DNA of 64,000 nt, from NCBI RefSeq assembly GCF_000455225.1, contig NZ_HF954537.1:733844-797843 (forward strand). The letters run 5' to 3'. Origin of the DNA: Megasphaera massiliensis. GTDB taxonomy: Bacteria; Bacillota; Negativicutes; Veillonellales; Megasphaeraceae. Positions 16,265 through 25,399 of the stretch are shown here, piece by piece. A program made the position numbers and the translations under genes. The notes beneath the pieces are model-generated. The model saw only the letters and a list, made by a program, of their open reading frames with translations, searched no databases and was not told the origin of the DNA. Positions within the stretch are counted from its first letter, which is position 1. Every line of letters starts with the position of its first letter.

Positions 16265-16869
16265 TATTTTGCAGCTCCCTTCTCAACCTGTTCAGCGAGA
16301 TACGCTGCGATAGCCGTATCGTAGACAGCCGTATGATGAAAGGCTTCCTGTGCCAATTCTAAGCGATATTCATCGGAAAAGGCACCGTCTTTTTGGAGGA
16401 TGGAAATGATTTCACTATACTTGTCGGGATTGGTTACGATAGCGACATATTTGTTATTCTTCGCCGAAGCACGAACCATGCAGGGACCTCCGATGTCGAT
16501 GTTTTCAATGGCTTCGGCCAAGGTGACATTCGGTTTGGCAATGGTCTGCTGGAACGGATAGAGGTTGACGACGACCAAATCGATTGGCGTAATGTCGTGA
16601 TCCTTCATAGCTTTGACGTGTTCCGGATTATCGCGGACAGCCAAAATAGCTCCGTGAATCTTCGGGTTCAGGGTCTTGACGCGGCCGTCCATCATTTCCG
16701 GAAAGCCCGTTACGTCCTGAACGGCAATGACCGGTACACCTGCTTCTTTTAACGTACGCATGGTACCGCCCGTCGAAATGATTTCAATGCCGAGAGCTGC
16801 CAAGGCCTTGCCCAATTCGACGACGCCCGTTTTATCAGATACACTAATGAGTGCGCGTTTTACCTTCAT
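16264..16869 (-). CDS. purH: Stand-alone IMP cyclohydrolase (N-terminal half of PurH)
   Basis: Closes FAICAR to IMP, the last step of de novo purine synthesis. Only the MGS-like cyclohydrolase domain is present: [51 protein letters not shown] and [16 protein letters not shown]. The protein ends naturally at residue 201, so the AICAR transformylase domain of bifunctional PurH (about 510 residues) is missing, with no trace of it before purD. The start at 16869 has GGAAGG upstream; a longer frame lacks a site. The transformylase step must be encoded elsewhere as a separate protein. Confidence 0.92.
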   Translation of the reverse strand: MKVKRALISVSDKTGVVELGKALAALGIEIISTGGTMRTLKEAGVPVIAVQDVTGFPEMMDGRVKTLNPKIHGAILAVRDNPEHVKAMKDHDITPIDLVVVNLYPFQQTIAKPNVTLAEAIENIDIGGPCMVRASAKNNKYVAIVTNPDKYSEIISILQKDGAFSDEYRLELAQEAFHHTAVYDTAIAAYLAEQVEKGAAK

Positions 16870-16882
16870 GCTAACCTTCCTC

Positions 16883-17497
16883 CTATTCCTGAGTTCCCAG
16901 GACGACATTACCGCGAACCGTCAGTTTGTCGTCACAAAAGAGTGCCGCTGCCTTAATGTAAGTCGGATGTTCCTTAGTAAGGATACGAGCTGCCAGCGTA
17001 TCTTCCGTATCATCTTCATAAACCGGCACGGAAGACTGTAGGATAATCGGGCCGGCATCCATATCAGGCACGACGAAGTGAACCGTGCAGCCGGCAATCT
17101 TCACCCCGGCTTCAATGGCCTGACGCTGAGCGTGGAGGCCGCGGAAGGACGGCAAGAGAGCCGGATGGATATTGAGCATCTTGTGTTCATAATGAGCGAT
17201 GAAGTCGCTGCTCAAGAGACGCATGAAGCCGGCCAGGCAGATAAGGTCTGCTTCATAAGGAGCAATGGCTTCGAGGATATATGATTCAAAAGCTTCTTTC
17301 GAATCAAAGGCCTTGCGGTCGGCTAAGATGACCGGTATCCCCCATTCGCGGGCCCGATCCATGACCGGTGCGCCGGGGATATCGCAGACCAAGGCCTTGA
17401 TATCAGCCTTGATGGTACCGGCTTCGACGGCATCGTGGAGAGCAATGGCATTGGAGCCGCGGCCTGAGGCAAAAATGACCATCTTTTTCTTAGTCAT
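16883..17497 (-). CDS. purN: Phosphoribosylglycinamide formyltransferase 1
   Basis: Transfers formyl from 10-formyl-THF to GAR. The 204-residue protein has [18 protein letters not shown] at the start, the substrate loop [16 protein letters not shown], the catalytic segment [20 protein letters not shown] and [18 protein letters not shown], all PurN hallmarks. The ATG at 17497 overlaps the end of purM by eight bases and is preceded by GGGGAGG; longer frames would lie inside purM. Confidence 0.96.
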   Translation of the reverse strand: MTKKKMVIFASGRGSNAIALHDAVEAGTIKADIKALVCDIPGAPVMDRAREWGIPVILADRKAFDSKEAFESYILEAIAPYEADLICLAGFMRLLSSDFIAHYEHKMLNIHPALLPSFRGLHAQRQAIEAGVKIAGCTVHFVVPDMDAGPIILQSSVPVYEDDTEDTLAARILTKEHPTYIKAAALFCDDKLTVRGNVVLGTQE

Positions 17498-18554
17498 GGA
17501 ACACGCCTCCCCGCAAGGTAACGGGTACGTCCGAGTCTGTGACCTTGCCGATGACATAAGCTTTTTCATCGCGGTCAGCCAAATTCTTAAGAATGCTGTC
17601 GGCATCCTTCTCGTCGACGATCATGATCATACCGATGCCCATGTTAAAGGTGCGATACATTTCCTTGGCATCGACGCCGCCCCACTGCTGGAGGAGCGAG
17701 AAAATCGGCAACTGCGGCCACGACGTGACGTCGATATCGACGCCGACGCCTTTTGGCAGGACGCGGGGAATATTTTCATAGAAGCCGCCGCCGGTGATGT
17801 GGACCATGCCCTTGACGGTAAAGTTTTTGATGATCGGCAGGCACGGACGCGGATAGAGGCGGGTCGGCGTGAGCAGGCATTCACCGATGGTCATGCCCAA
17901 TTCATCGACGTACTGGTCGAGTTTCATCTGCTGGCGTTCAAAGACGATCTTACGGACCAAGGAGAAACCGTTAGAATGAACCCCCGTCGACGGCAAGCCG
18001 ATGAGGACGTCGCCGGCCTTGATCGTTTCGCCGGTAATGACTTTGTCGCGGTCGACGATGCCGACGCCAAAGCCGGCCAAATCGTAGTCGTCTTTAGCAT
18101 AGAAGCCGGCCATTTCTGCCGTTTCACCGCCGAGGAGAGCGCAGCCTGATTCTTTGCAGGCATTGGCGACCCCTTTTACAATGGAGGCAACCTGAACCGG
18201 ATCGAGCTTGCCGACGGCGATGTAATCGAGGAAGAACAAGGGTTCCGCACCTTGAACGAGGACGTCATTGATGGACATGGCCACGCAGTCCTGACCGACC
18301 GTGTCGTGCTTGTCCATCAGGATGGCCAGGCGCAGTTTCGTACCGACACCATCGGTACCGCTGACCAGGATTGGCTTTTTAATATCGCTGTCCATCAGCG
18401 AAAAGAGGCCGCCAAAACCGCCGAGGTCCCCAAGGACTTCGGGACGGTACGTAGCTTTTACAGAATCTTTCATCAATTCGACGGCTTTATTGCCTGCGTC
18501 GATATCGACACCGGCATCGGCATAGGTCAAACCTTTATTTGTGTTCGAGAGCAT
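17490..18554 (-). CDS. purM: Phosphoribosylformylglycinamidine cyclo-ligase (AIR synthetase)
   Basis: ATP-dependent ring closure of FGAM to AIR. The 354-residue protein shows [67 protein letters not shown] and [16 protein letters not shown], the standard PurM series. The start at 18554 has AAGGAG six bases upstream and lies 20 bases inside the 3' end of purF, so expression is coupled. Full family length. Confidence 0.97.
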   Translation of the reverse strand: MLSNTNKGLTYADAGVDIDAGNKAVELMKDSVKATYRPEVLGDLGGFGGLFSLMDSDIKKPILVSGTDGVGTKLRLAILMDKHDTVGQDCVAMSINDVLVQGAEPLFFLDYIAVGKLDPVQVASIVKGVANACKESGCALLGGETAEMAGFYAKDDYDLAGFGVGIVDRDKVITGETIKAGDVLIGLPSTGVHSNGFSLVRKIVFERQQMKLDQYVDELGMTIGECLLTPTRLYPRPCLPIIKNFTVKGMVHITGGGFYENIPRVLPKGVGVDIDVTSWPQLPIFSLLQQWGGVDAKEMYRTFNMGIGMIMIVDEKDADSILKNLADRDEKAYVIGKVTDSDVPVTLRGGVFHD

Positions 18555-19962
18555 ATTTTTCTCCTTCCTCGTTCGTCTGCGGCGTATCCGTAGGATAATC
18601 ATCATTGAAGCAAGCTAAGCACATATCTTCCTGAGGAATGTGTTCAATCGCCCGGTTCAGGCCGTCGATGGAAATGAAGTGCAGCTTGTCGACGCCGATG
18701 TATTTTTGAATCTGTTCCTGACTGAAGGTCGACGCAATGAGTTCCTTGCGGACCGACGTATCGATGCCGTAGAAGCAGGGATATTTGATAGGCGGTGCCG
18801 AAACGCACATATAGACTTCCTTGGCACCGGCTTCCCGCAGGAGCTTACAGATGATGCCGCTCGTCGTGCCGCGGACGATGGAGTCGTCGACCATGACGAT
18901 GCGCTTGCCCTTTACGACGGATTTAACGACGTTGAGTTTCATGCGGACAGCTAATTCACGCTGTTTCTGATTCGGCTTAATAAAGGTACGGCCCATGTAG
19001 CGGTTCTTGATGAGACCATGTTTGAAAGGAATGCCCGAAGCCTGGGAGTAGCCGATGGCTGCCGTATTGCCGCTGTCGGGGACAGCGATGACGATATCCG
19101 CATCGTACTGGGTTTCATTCCACATTTCACGACCCATGTTCAGGCGGGCCTGATAGACGTCCTGACCGTCGATGACGCTGTCGGGACGGGCAAAATAGAT
19201 GTATTCAAAAGAACATACCTGCTTGCGCGGTGCCTTGGCGAAGATCGTCGATTTGACCCCGTTTTCATTGATCTGAACGAATTCGCCGGGATGGACGTCG
19301 CGGACGAATTTAGCGCCAATGGCGTCGAGGGCACACGTTTCCGAAGCCAGGACCCAACCGCCTTCATCGGTACGGCCGATGCACAACGGACGGAAACCAT
19401 AAGGGTCACGGACGCCATAAAGGGTGTCTTTGGTCATGAGAACCAAAGAGTAGGCACCTTGAATGCGGTTCATGCTTTCCATGATACGTTCTTCAATGGT
19501 AGATTTCTGGCTGCGGCTGATGAGGTTGACGATGATTTCACTATCCATAGTCGTCTGGAAAGCAGCGCCGCCGCGGTCGAGTTCTTCGCGGAGAGCCCGG
19601 GTATTGGTCAGGTTGCCGTTATGAGCCAGAGCCAACTGTCCCATCGGTGTATATACCGCCAAGGGCTGGATATTGCGCGGGTTATTGGAACCGGTCGTCG
19701 AGTAGCGGACGTGGCCGATACCGACAGGCCCCCCTTCTTCTTCCGGTACGCCGTCGGCAAAGACCGTGCTGATGAGCCCCATGCCGCGGTAGGTATGGAT
19801 ATCCTGGCCGTCAGTCAAGGCAATGCCGCCGCTTTCCTGGCCGCGGTGCTGCAGGGCAAAGAGCCCCCAATATACGTAGCGGGGAATATCAAGGTGTTTA
19901 TCAAAAATCCCTAAGACGCCACATTCTTCATGCTGCTTATCCCAAATCGGATCGTAAAACAT
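18535..19962 (-). CDS. purF: Amidophosphoribosyltransferase
   Basis: Commits PRPP to purine synthesis by making phosphoribosylamine from glutamine. The 475-residue protein has a short pro-segment before the nucleophile cysteine ([11 protein letters not shown], Cys14), [26 protein letters not shown], and the PRPP motif [14 protein letters not shown] near residue 352. Presence of the pro-segment suggests self-cleavage to expose the cysteine, as in Bacillus. AGGAGG precedes the ATG. Regulation by end-product nucleotides is known for the family and not visible here. Confidence 0.97.
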   Translation of the reverse strand: MFYDPIWDKQHEECGVLGIFDKHLDIPRYVYWGLFALQHRGQESGGIALTDGQDIHTYRGMGLISTVFADGVPEEEGGPVGIGHVRYSTTGSNNPRNIQPLAVYTPMGQLALAHNGNLTNTRALREELDRGGAAFQTTMDSEIIVNLISRSQKSTIEERIMESMNRIQGAYSLVLMTKDTLYGVRDPYGFRPLCIGRTDEGGWVLASETCALDAIGAKFVRDVHPGEFVQINENGVKSTIFAKAPRKQVCSFEYIYFARPDSVIDGQDVYQARLNMGREMWNETQYDADIVIAVPDSGNTAAIGYSQASGIPFKHGLIKNRYMGRTFIKPNQKQRELAVRMKLNVVKSVVKGKRIVMVDDSIVRGTTSGIICKLLREAGAKEVYMCVSAPPIKYPCFYGIDTSVRKELIASTFSQEQIQKYIGVDKLHFISIDGLNRAIEHIPQEDMCLACFNDDYPTDTPQTNEEGEKYALEHK

Positions 19963-20005
19963 GAATTAAACCTCCTGTTATTGAGAAAAATAGGACGCAA
20001 TCCCC

Positions 20006-20500
20006 TTACAGGGCTTTTACGTCTTCTTGTAATTTCTGGTTCTTAGCCATGACTTCATTGGCCATGTTTTCGCGATAAGCCTTGTACTTCTTCGCTAATT
20101 CGGCATCGCTGACAGCGCCGATCTGAACAGCCAAAAGGGCCGCATTCTTTGCGCCGTTAATGGCGACAGTCGCAACGGGAATCCCCGACGGCATCTGAAC
20201 GATGGCCAAGAGGGCATCCATGCCCTGCAAACTGCCGCTTTCCAAAGGAACGCCGATGACCGGCAGCGTCGTGTAGCTGGCTACGACACCGGGCAAATGA
20301 GCTGCCATACCGGCGCCGACGACAAAAGCCCCGATACCGCGTTCTTCAGCTGTCGTGACGAATTCACGAACCGCTGCCGGCGTCCGATGGGCCGATGCCA
20401 ATAAGACTTCATAGTCTACCCCAAATTCTTTAAAAATAGCTACTGCTTTTTTCATAACGGGAAAATCAGAGTCGCTTCCCATAATTAAAGCTACCTTCAT
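20006..20500 (-). CDS. purE: N5-carboxyaminoimidazole ribonucleotide mutase
   Basis: Rearranges N5-CAIR to CAIR. The 164-residue protein has ALIMGSDSDFPVMKKA at the N-terminus, the LLASAHRTP motif and the GAGMAAHLPGVVAS segment of PurE. First gene of the purine operon; the ATG at 20500 follows TAAGGAGGGG. Its 5' leader holds a folded element and an intrinsic terminator, so expression is probably set by attenuation. No purK is present in the operon. Confidence 0.96.
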   Translation of the reverse strand: MKVALIMGSDSDFPVMKKAVAIFKEFGVDYEVLLASAHRTPAAVREFVTTAEERGIGAFVVGAGMAAHLPGVVASYTTLPVIGVPLESGSLQGMDALLAIVQMPSGIPVATVAINGAKNAALLAVQIGAVSDAELAKKYKAYRENMANEVMAKNQKLQEDVKAL

Positions 20501-20520
20501 CAGAGACCCCTCCTTAGGAA

Positions 20521-20556
20521 TAACAAAACCCAAAAGTGACAGAAATCACCTTTGGG
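20521..20556 (-). terminator. Intrinsic terminator/attenuator in the purE leader
   Basis: In the minus-strand transcript CCCAAAGGTGA (20546-20556) pairs with TCACTTTTGGG (20529-20539), with one G-U, around a six-base loop and is followed by TTTTGTTATT. It lies between promoter and the purE ribosome site, so it would stop transcription before the operon unless prevented. Confidence 0.75.
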
Positions 20557-20573
20557 CTTTCAGTTAGATACAC

Positions 20574-20634
20574 GGAGACTGTTTACAAACGGCATAAAAA
20601 CCTGTCCATAAACATTTTGTCATAGTGCGTCTCC
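20574..20634 (-). ncRNA. Structured purine-operon leader, candidate riboswitch of unrecognised class
   Basis: Minus-strand RNA: outer stem GGAGAC (20629-20634) with GTCTCC (20574-20579), then a 14-base unpaired strand on the 5' side only, then inner stem TGTTTA (20609-20614) with TAAACA (20580-20585) capped by a 23-base loop. The terminator hairpin follows 17 bases later. It does not match the consensus of purine, ZTP, PRPP or THF riboswitches as I know them. Ligand and class are unknown. Confidence 0.45.
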
Positions 20635-20667
20635 TTATTGATTAAAATATTTATCAAACACACTTTG

Positions 20668-20696
20668 ATTCTATCAAAAACACACCTGCCTGTCAA
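20668..20696 (-). promoter_or_regulatory. Promoter of the purine operon with inverted-repeat operator candidate
   Basis: Consensus -35 TTGACA (20691-20696, minus strand) and TAGAAT (20668-20673) are 17 bases apart. The -10 lies inside an inverted repeat, TTTGAT-TCT-ATCAAA (20664-20678). A second repeat with TTGAT/ATCAA arms lies at 20638-20657. Confidence 0.75.
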
Positions 20697-20787
20697 TGAA
20701 AAACCGCCTTTCAATGGTAAGACAGTATCCCCCTATCGGGGACTGTGTTACAATAAAACAAAGACGCGATCGAACGGAGGAATATCC

Positions 20788-23364
20788 ATGAATTTAAACG
20801 CCGAGCAGCAGCAAGTCGTACAAGAGCTGTCAGAGTCCATTTTACTCAATGCCCCGGCCGGGACCGGCAAGACCCGGGTCCTGGCAGCGAGGGTTGCCAA
20901 TATCATAGAAAAAAAGAAAGCCGAAGGTTCGGAAATCTTATGCCTGACCTTTACCAATCGGGCCTGCAAGGAACTGAAGAACCGTATCATCGAAACGGTT
21001 CTGGAAGAAGGGTTCGCCGTCACCGTAAAGACCATCCACAGCTTTTGCTACAGCCTCATCAAAGAAGAGACCAAGCGGCAAAGCGACCGCTACAACGATT
21101 TCCTGATTTATGACGATGAAGACTGTAAACAGATTATCGGCGCCATAGAGCTTACACAAACGACACCGCGTCCGGCATTACAGGAACTTCAGACCTTCAT
21201 CGAATTTGAAAAAAAGAAACGAGTCTTCCCCGGCCTGCGCGATTTTACCAATATTCAGGATGACCTCAAAGGGTGGCTCGCGGACTACGGCGAAGACCTT
21301 GTCTGGGAGTACGACGCCGCCCTTGCCGAAAACCACGCCATCGATTTTACCGACCTCATTACCGGTGCCTATGAATTTCTCCAAGACGATGCCATCTGCC
21401 GCCGCTGGCGGGAAAAGTTCCGCTTCATCTCGGTCGACGAAATGCAGGATACGAGCGAAGTCGAGTACACCGTCATCAGCCGTCTCTTCCCGGGCCGCAA
21501 CATCCTCCTTTGCGGCGACTACTTCCAAACCATTTACGAATGGCGCGGCTCCTATCCCGAATACATTTGGAAAGAATTTAGAGCCGGTTATCATCCCCGG
21601 GAAATTACCTTCATCCAAAATTACCGATCTACCCAACTCCTGCTGGATGCCGCTCAGACGTTCTTATTCCGCGGCATGGGGCTGGCGACCGTCCAGAAAA
21701 TCTATACCCGGCCGGGCATCTCCGCGTCAAAAGAACGCGGCGAACCCATCGTCCTTCATAAAGCCGACACCTGGATGGAGGAAGCCCGCTGGATTTTCCG
21801 GGAAATCAAGGCCCTGCCACCGGAAGAACAACTGAAGACCTGCATTCTCGTCCGCGACAACCGCCAGGCTAAGCTGATCTGGATGGGCATTACCTCGCAC
21901 AACCAAAAGCTCCCCCAAAACCAGCAGCTGCCGGTTACCTGCATCGACCAGTTTCACTTGTTCAAACGGCAGGAATGTAAGGACGTCCTGGCCTACCTTA
22001 GACTCTCGCTCAATAAACACGACAACCTCAGCCTGAAGCGAATCGTCCAACGCTTCGTCCCCCGCATCGGCCGGCGTACATTGGAGACCATTGAAAGCGA
22101 TTCCTATCGAAAGGTCGGCCTCATGCTCAGCGATTTCATCGATTCCCTGTCCCACCAAGCGGGCGACCCTTATGGGCTGTTGCTGACGGCCTTAGCCGAG
22201 GAACGGCTGGTCGTCTTCGACGTCGAAAGTACGGGTACGGACACGACGCAGGATGAAATCATCCAGATCGCCGCCATTCGCCTCGATGCCAAGGGGCAGG
22301 TAAAGGATAAGTTCAACACCTATGTAAAGGCCGGCCGCTCCGTCGGCACGGCATACTACGTCCACCACATCAGCGACGAAAAACTGGCCGCTGAAGGAAT
22401 TCCGCCGCAAGAAGCCCTGACAAAGTTCTTGGCCTTTGCCAAAGACGCCGTCATCGTCGGCCACAACGTCACCTATGACTTGTCCATCCTCCACAGCGAA
22501 CTCCAGCGCCTGGGCATTTCCGAAAGGGCAGACTTTCCCTATTACGATACCCTTGACATCTACCGCCGTTTTTATCCGAACTTGATCAACCATAAATTAG
22601 ACACCTTGAGCCACCACTTTCCCATTGGCCATAAACCGACGCACGACGCCTTTGACGACATTCTGGCCACAGCCGGGCTCCTGGTCTATGCCATAAACGA
22701 GAAGATCCGCCCGACGGAAGGGGCACGACGAGCCGCGATGGCCATCTATCTCCCCCTCTTTGCCCCCTTCAGCCAAGAAATGGACGCCTTGCGGCGCTTG
22801 TCCTATAAGGCCCGGCCCACCGAAGTCATTACGTCCGTCATGAACGACAGCGGCGTCAAAGCCTGGTATCAAACACATCGCGATACCTCCGATGCAGCCA
22901 ATCACATCGACCGGCTGGAAAACATCCGCAAGCTCTACCGCATCGCCAAAGAAACAGACGATCCCGGCCAGAATCCGCGCGACGCCCTGACCGAATTTCT
23001 CAAGATGACGGCCCTTTCCAACAGCGAACTCGACAGCATGCTGTCCAAAGACCCGAAAATACCGATCATCACCATTCACCAAGCCAAAGGCCTTGAATTC
23101 GACTACGTCTTTATGGCCAGTTTAGAAGACCATGTCTTCCCGACCTATTGGTCCCGACAAAAGGGAAGTATACAAGAAGAAATACGCCTCTTTTATGTCG
23201 CCATGACGCGTGCAAAAAAGAGGCTGTATCTGAGCTGGCACCAAGGGTATGCCCGGCAGAGCTATCAGCCGAGCCGATTCCTGCATGGTATCACCGATGA
23301 TTACTGTCAACGACTCCCACTTATAGAAGCGGGGGCTTGTAAGTCAGAGAAGCATAGGTGGTAG
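20788..23364 (+). CDS. UvrD/Rep-type DNA helicase with internal DnaQ-like exonuclease domain
   Basis: Superfamily I helicase of 858 residues. Walker A APAGTGKTRV is near residue 27, motif II SVDEMQDTSEVEY and motif III GDYFQTIYEWRGSYPE follow, then QNYRST. A DEDDh 3'-5' exonuclease domain is inserted at about 470-640: VVFDVESTGTD, VGHNVTYDLSILHSEL and PTHDAFDDILATAGLL supply the acidic and histidine residues. Helicase motifs V and VI return at TIHQAKGLEFDYVFMA and LFYVAMTRAKKRLYLSW. The ATG at 20788 has CGGAGG upstream. The last 18 codons after ITDDY are insertion-sequence DNA, so the natural C-terminus is lost. Likely role in repair or replication restart; specific pathway unknown. Confidence 0.85.
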   Translation: MNLNAEQQQVVQELSESILLNAPAGTGKTRVLAARVANIIEKKKAEGSEILCLTFTNRACKELKNRIIETVLEEGFAVTVKTIHSFCYSLIKEETKRQSDRYNDFLIYDDEDCKQIIGAIELTQTTPRPALQELQTFIEFEKKKRVFPGLRDFTNIQDDLKGWLADYGEDLVWEYDAALAENHAIDFTDLITGAYEFLQDDAICRRWREKFRFISVDEMQDTSEVEYTVISRLFPGRNILLCGDYFQTIYEWRGSYPEYIWKEFRAGYHPREITFIQNYRSTQLLLDAAQTFLFRGMGLATVQKIYTRPGISASKERGEPIVLHKADTWMEEARWIFREIKALPPEEQLKTCILVRDNRQAKLIWMGITSHNQKLPQNQQLPVTCIDQFHLFKRQECKDVLAYLRLSLNKHDNLSLKRIVQRFVPRIGRRTLETIESDSYRKVGLMLSDFIDSLSHQAGDPYGLLLTALAEERLVVFDVESTGTDTTQDEIIQIAAIRLDAKGQVKDKFNTYVKAGRSVGTAYYVHHISDEKLAAEGIPPQEALTKFLAFAKDAVIVGHNVTYDLSILHSELQRLGISERADFPYYDTLDIYRRFYPNLINHKLDTLSHHFPIGHKPTHDAFDDILATAGLLVYAINEKIRPTEGARRAAMAIYLPLFAPFSQEMDALRRLSYKARPTEVITSVMNDSGVKAWYQTHRDTSDAANHIDRLENIRKLYRIAKETDDPGQNPRDALTEFLKMTALSNSELDSMLSKDPKIPIITIHQAKGLEFDYVFMASLEDHVFPTYWSRQKGSIQEEIRLFYVAMTRAKKRLYLSWHQGYARQSYQPSRFLHGITDDYCQRLPLIEAGACKSEKHRW

Positions 23365-23420
23365 CGATGCTGAGAACAACATCACCCTAATTCTGCCTAC
23401 ATCATCGGGCAGTTGACGAT
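23306..23420 (-). ncRNA. Candidate omega RNA (reRNA) of the first TnpB element
   Basis: By family knowledge the guide RNA of TnpB is made from the 3' end of tnpB plus the right end, with the guide taken from flanking DNA. Here the scaffold would end at the hairpin at 23313-23335 and the guide would read into the helicase gene (minus strand, below about 23306). Not shown by sequence alone. Confidence 0.4.
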
Positions 23421-24667
23421 GCCCGTTTTGCCAAGGAGATGTACTCCGAGGCAGTTGTTTTTCTCTCGTAACGAGGGTGATTGTCTCCAGAAATCCACAT
23501 CGTACCAAGAAGCTGGATATTCATAGCTCCGATACGGTCATCGTTGGATTGGTATCCGCACTGGCAGCTATACAGATGTTTGTGAGGCTTACGGTTTTCC
23601 TTATAGATAGTGGCGCACTTCGGGCAACGCTGAGAAGTGTATTTGGCCGATACTTTCAATACTTCCGAGCGATTTTCATGAGCCTTGTAGGTCAGAAATT
23701 GCTCAAGCTGATAGAAAGTCCAGCTCCGCAGGTCATAGTTCTGCTTTGCAGTTTGGGAGAGATTCGATTCTTCAAAGCTGACACCCGTCAAATCTTCCAG
23801 CACGAACAGCGTATCCTTGCCGTATTTCGTAACGAGTGTCTTAGAAATCCGATGATTTACATCGGACATCCAACGGTTCTCTCGTCCGGAAAGGGCTTTG
23901 AGTCTGCGCTTTGCCGATTTTGTGCCTTTGGATTGGAGCTGCTGTCTGACTTTGAGGAACTTATGTCGTTTGGCTGCAATCTTTCGCCCGGAAACAAATT
24001 CGGTTTTACCTTCTTCATCGTAACTGACCGTCAGAAATCGCAAGCCACGGTCAATCCCGACAACGTGACGGACATTTTCTTTTTGGAAATCTTCAACCGC
24101 TTTGGTGACGGGAATATGCAGATACCACAGGCCGTTGAGTTCAACTAACTTTGCCGTGCCAAGAGTCCATGAGCCGTCCAGATATTCCAAAAATGGCTCG
24201 CTTTCAAAGGTGCACCGGGTTCGTTTGCCAAGGGTGTTGATAGACAGGCTTTGTCCGTTATCCACGAAGCTGTAATCACGGTTACGAACCAAATCGGCTT
24301 GCAGGCGTTTGAAGAAGATGGGCTTCCAAAGCCATTCGAGCGTTTTCGTGATGTATTTCCAGCTTCCATCTTCGTCCTTGTATTTGTATGGTTTTTGGAA
24401 TAACTGCTGCTTGACCGTCTTATAACGAGCTATAGCCGTCTTGATGGACGATTGTGCAAGTTGCGACTTTAAGCCAAACAACAGACGAAGGTCGCTGTAT
24501 AGTGCTTTATTGAGGCTTTGGTAAGCCAAGTTAAACTGATTACCGAAGATGTATTGCGACACAAAATTACAAGCCTGACGATAATGCTCTGTCATTTGGC
24601 GAAACAGAATCTCTTGTTCCGGAGAACCATGGATGCGAAGTTTTATCGTTTTAGTTAGGTCGGACAC
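23402..24667 (-). CDS. tnpB: RNA-guided endonuclease TnpB
   Basis: RuvC-fold nuclease of 421 residues, ancestor-like relative of Cas12. The three acidic RuvC positions are visible: GIDRGLRFLTVSYD near residue 205, LFVLEDLTG near 291, and SNDDRIGAMNI near 380. A zinc ribbon CPKC...CQCG lies between the last two. The N-terminal helical domain TIKLRIHGSPEQEILFRQM is present. The start is a GTG at 24667 with AGGTGAG upstream. It looks intact. Base composition is lower in G+C than adjacent genes, consistent with a mobile origin. Confidence 0.9.
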   Translation of the reverse strand: MSDLTKTIKLRIHGSPEQEILFRQMTEHYRQACNFVSQYIFGNQFNLAYQSLNKALYSDLRLLFGLKSQLAQSSIKTAIARYKTVKQQLFQKPYKYKDEDGSWKYITKTLEWLWKPIFFKRLQADLVRNRDYSFVDNGQSLSINTLGKRTRCTFESEPFLEYLDGSWTLGTAKLVELNGLWYLHIPVTKAVEDFQKENVRHVVGIDRGLRFLTVSYDEEGKTEFVSGRKIAAKRHKFLKVRQQLQSKGTKSAKRRLKALSGRENRWMSDVNHRISKTLVTKYGKDTLFVLEDLTGVSFEESNLSQTAKQNYDLRSWTFYQLEQFLTYKAHENRSEVLKVSAKYTSQRCPKCATIYKENRKPHKHLYSCQCGYQSNDDRIGAMNIQLLGTMWISGDNHPRYERKTTASEYISLAKRASSTAR

Positions 24668-24765
24668 TTTTTTCTCACCTGCCCTTCTGAAAATATGGCT
24701 TCCCTTAAGACCACCATATCATATATGTTACTAAAACTCTAGTATTTTAAGAAAGTGAGACAAAA

Positions 24766-24808
24766 CGGACAGGATACTCCGACCTAAGAGGTCGGAGTAT
24801 CCTGTCCG
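24766..24808 (-). terminator. Strong intrinsic terminator after the chromate transporter genes
   Basis: Perfect 20-bp stem (24766-24785 with 24789-24808) and three-base loop, followed on the minus strand by TTTTGTCTC. Confidence 0.85.
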
Positions 24809-24821
24809 CATTTAGATGAAA

Positions 24822-25388
24822 TCAGATAAGGCCGGCCATCCCCAGTACCAGACCTAAGACGCCGGAACCGAGGAGGACCTTGATGACGCCGATTCCCTTA
24901 CGGGTTGCAATGATAGCGGCGATGAGGATGACGAGTCCGCCGCTGCTGAAGGCCAGCCAATCAGAGGGCAGCTCTTCCGTATTCCATAAAGCCAAGAGGA
25001 TGAAGCTCAGGCTGGCTACGCAGATAAGAGCTACGACGGCCGGACGCAGGCCGTTCAAGATACCGCGAATCGGTCCGATATCGCCGTACTTCAAAAAGAT
25101 GCGGGCTAAAAAGATACCCAAGAAAAAGGACGGCGTTACAAAGCCCAGCGTCGCTACGACGGCACCGCCAAGACCTGCGATGCGGGTCCCGACGAAGGTC
25201 GCCGCGTTTATGCCGATCGGCCCCGGCGTCATCTGCGAAATCGTAAAGATATCGACGAATTCACTCATGGTCAGCCAATGGAAGGTATCGACGACGCTGG
25301 CCTGAATAAGGGGCATAGAGGCATAGCCGCCACCGACACAGAAGATGCCGACTTTAAAAAATTCCCAATAGAGCAAAGCATAAATCAT
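24822..25388 (-). CDS. Chromate transporter, short CHR-domain subunit
   Basis: A 188-residue membrane protein of the CHR family. It has the signature FCVGGGYASMPLI near residue 16 and the QMTPGPIGINAATFVGTRIAG loop near residue 53, followed by about four more hydrophobic segments. It is half the length of ChrA; short CHR proteins act as tandem pairs, and the partner is the next gene upstream, 11 bases away. Substrate may be chromate or another oxyanion. GGGGGTG precedes the ATG. Confidence 0.87.
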   Translation of the reverse strand: MIYALLYWEFFKVGIFCVGGGYASMPLIQASVVDTFHWLTMSEFVDIFTISQMTPGPIGINAATFVGTRIAGLGGAVVATLGFVTPSFFLGIFLARIFLKYGDIGPIRGILNGLRPAVVALICVASLSFILLALWNTEELPSDWLAFSSGGLVILIAAIIATRKGIGVIKVLLGSGVLGLVLGMAGLI

Positions 25389-25399
25389 GACGGCACCCC

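Larger units (their letters stand above)
23306..24725 (-). mobile_element. IS605-type, tnpB-only insertion sequence (IS1341-like)
   Basis: Single intact tnpB on the minus strand with no tnpA. The right end (23306-23335) carries a hairpin CTCCCACTT/AAGCGGGGG typical of this family; the left end has ATATGG/CCATAT hairpin arms at 24693-24698 and 24714-24719. The element lies in the 3' end of the helicase gene and just before the terminator of the chromate-transporter operon. Exact ends are estimates. These elements make no target duplication. Confidence 0.75.

Noticed and set aside
20574-20634. Guanine/adenine (purine) riboswitch before purE.
   Set aside because: The core sequences TATAAT...GATATGG...TTTCTACC and a second hairpin for loop-loop contact are missing.
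23306-24725. Functional CRISPR-Cas12 locus suggested by the RuvC protein.
   Set aside because: The protein is TnpB-sized with IS ends, and no repeat-spacer array is present.
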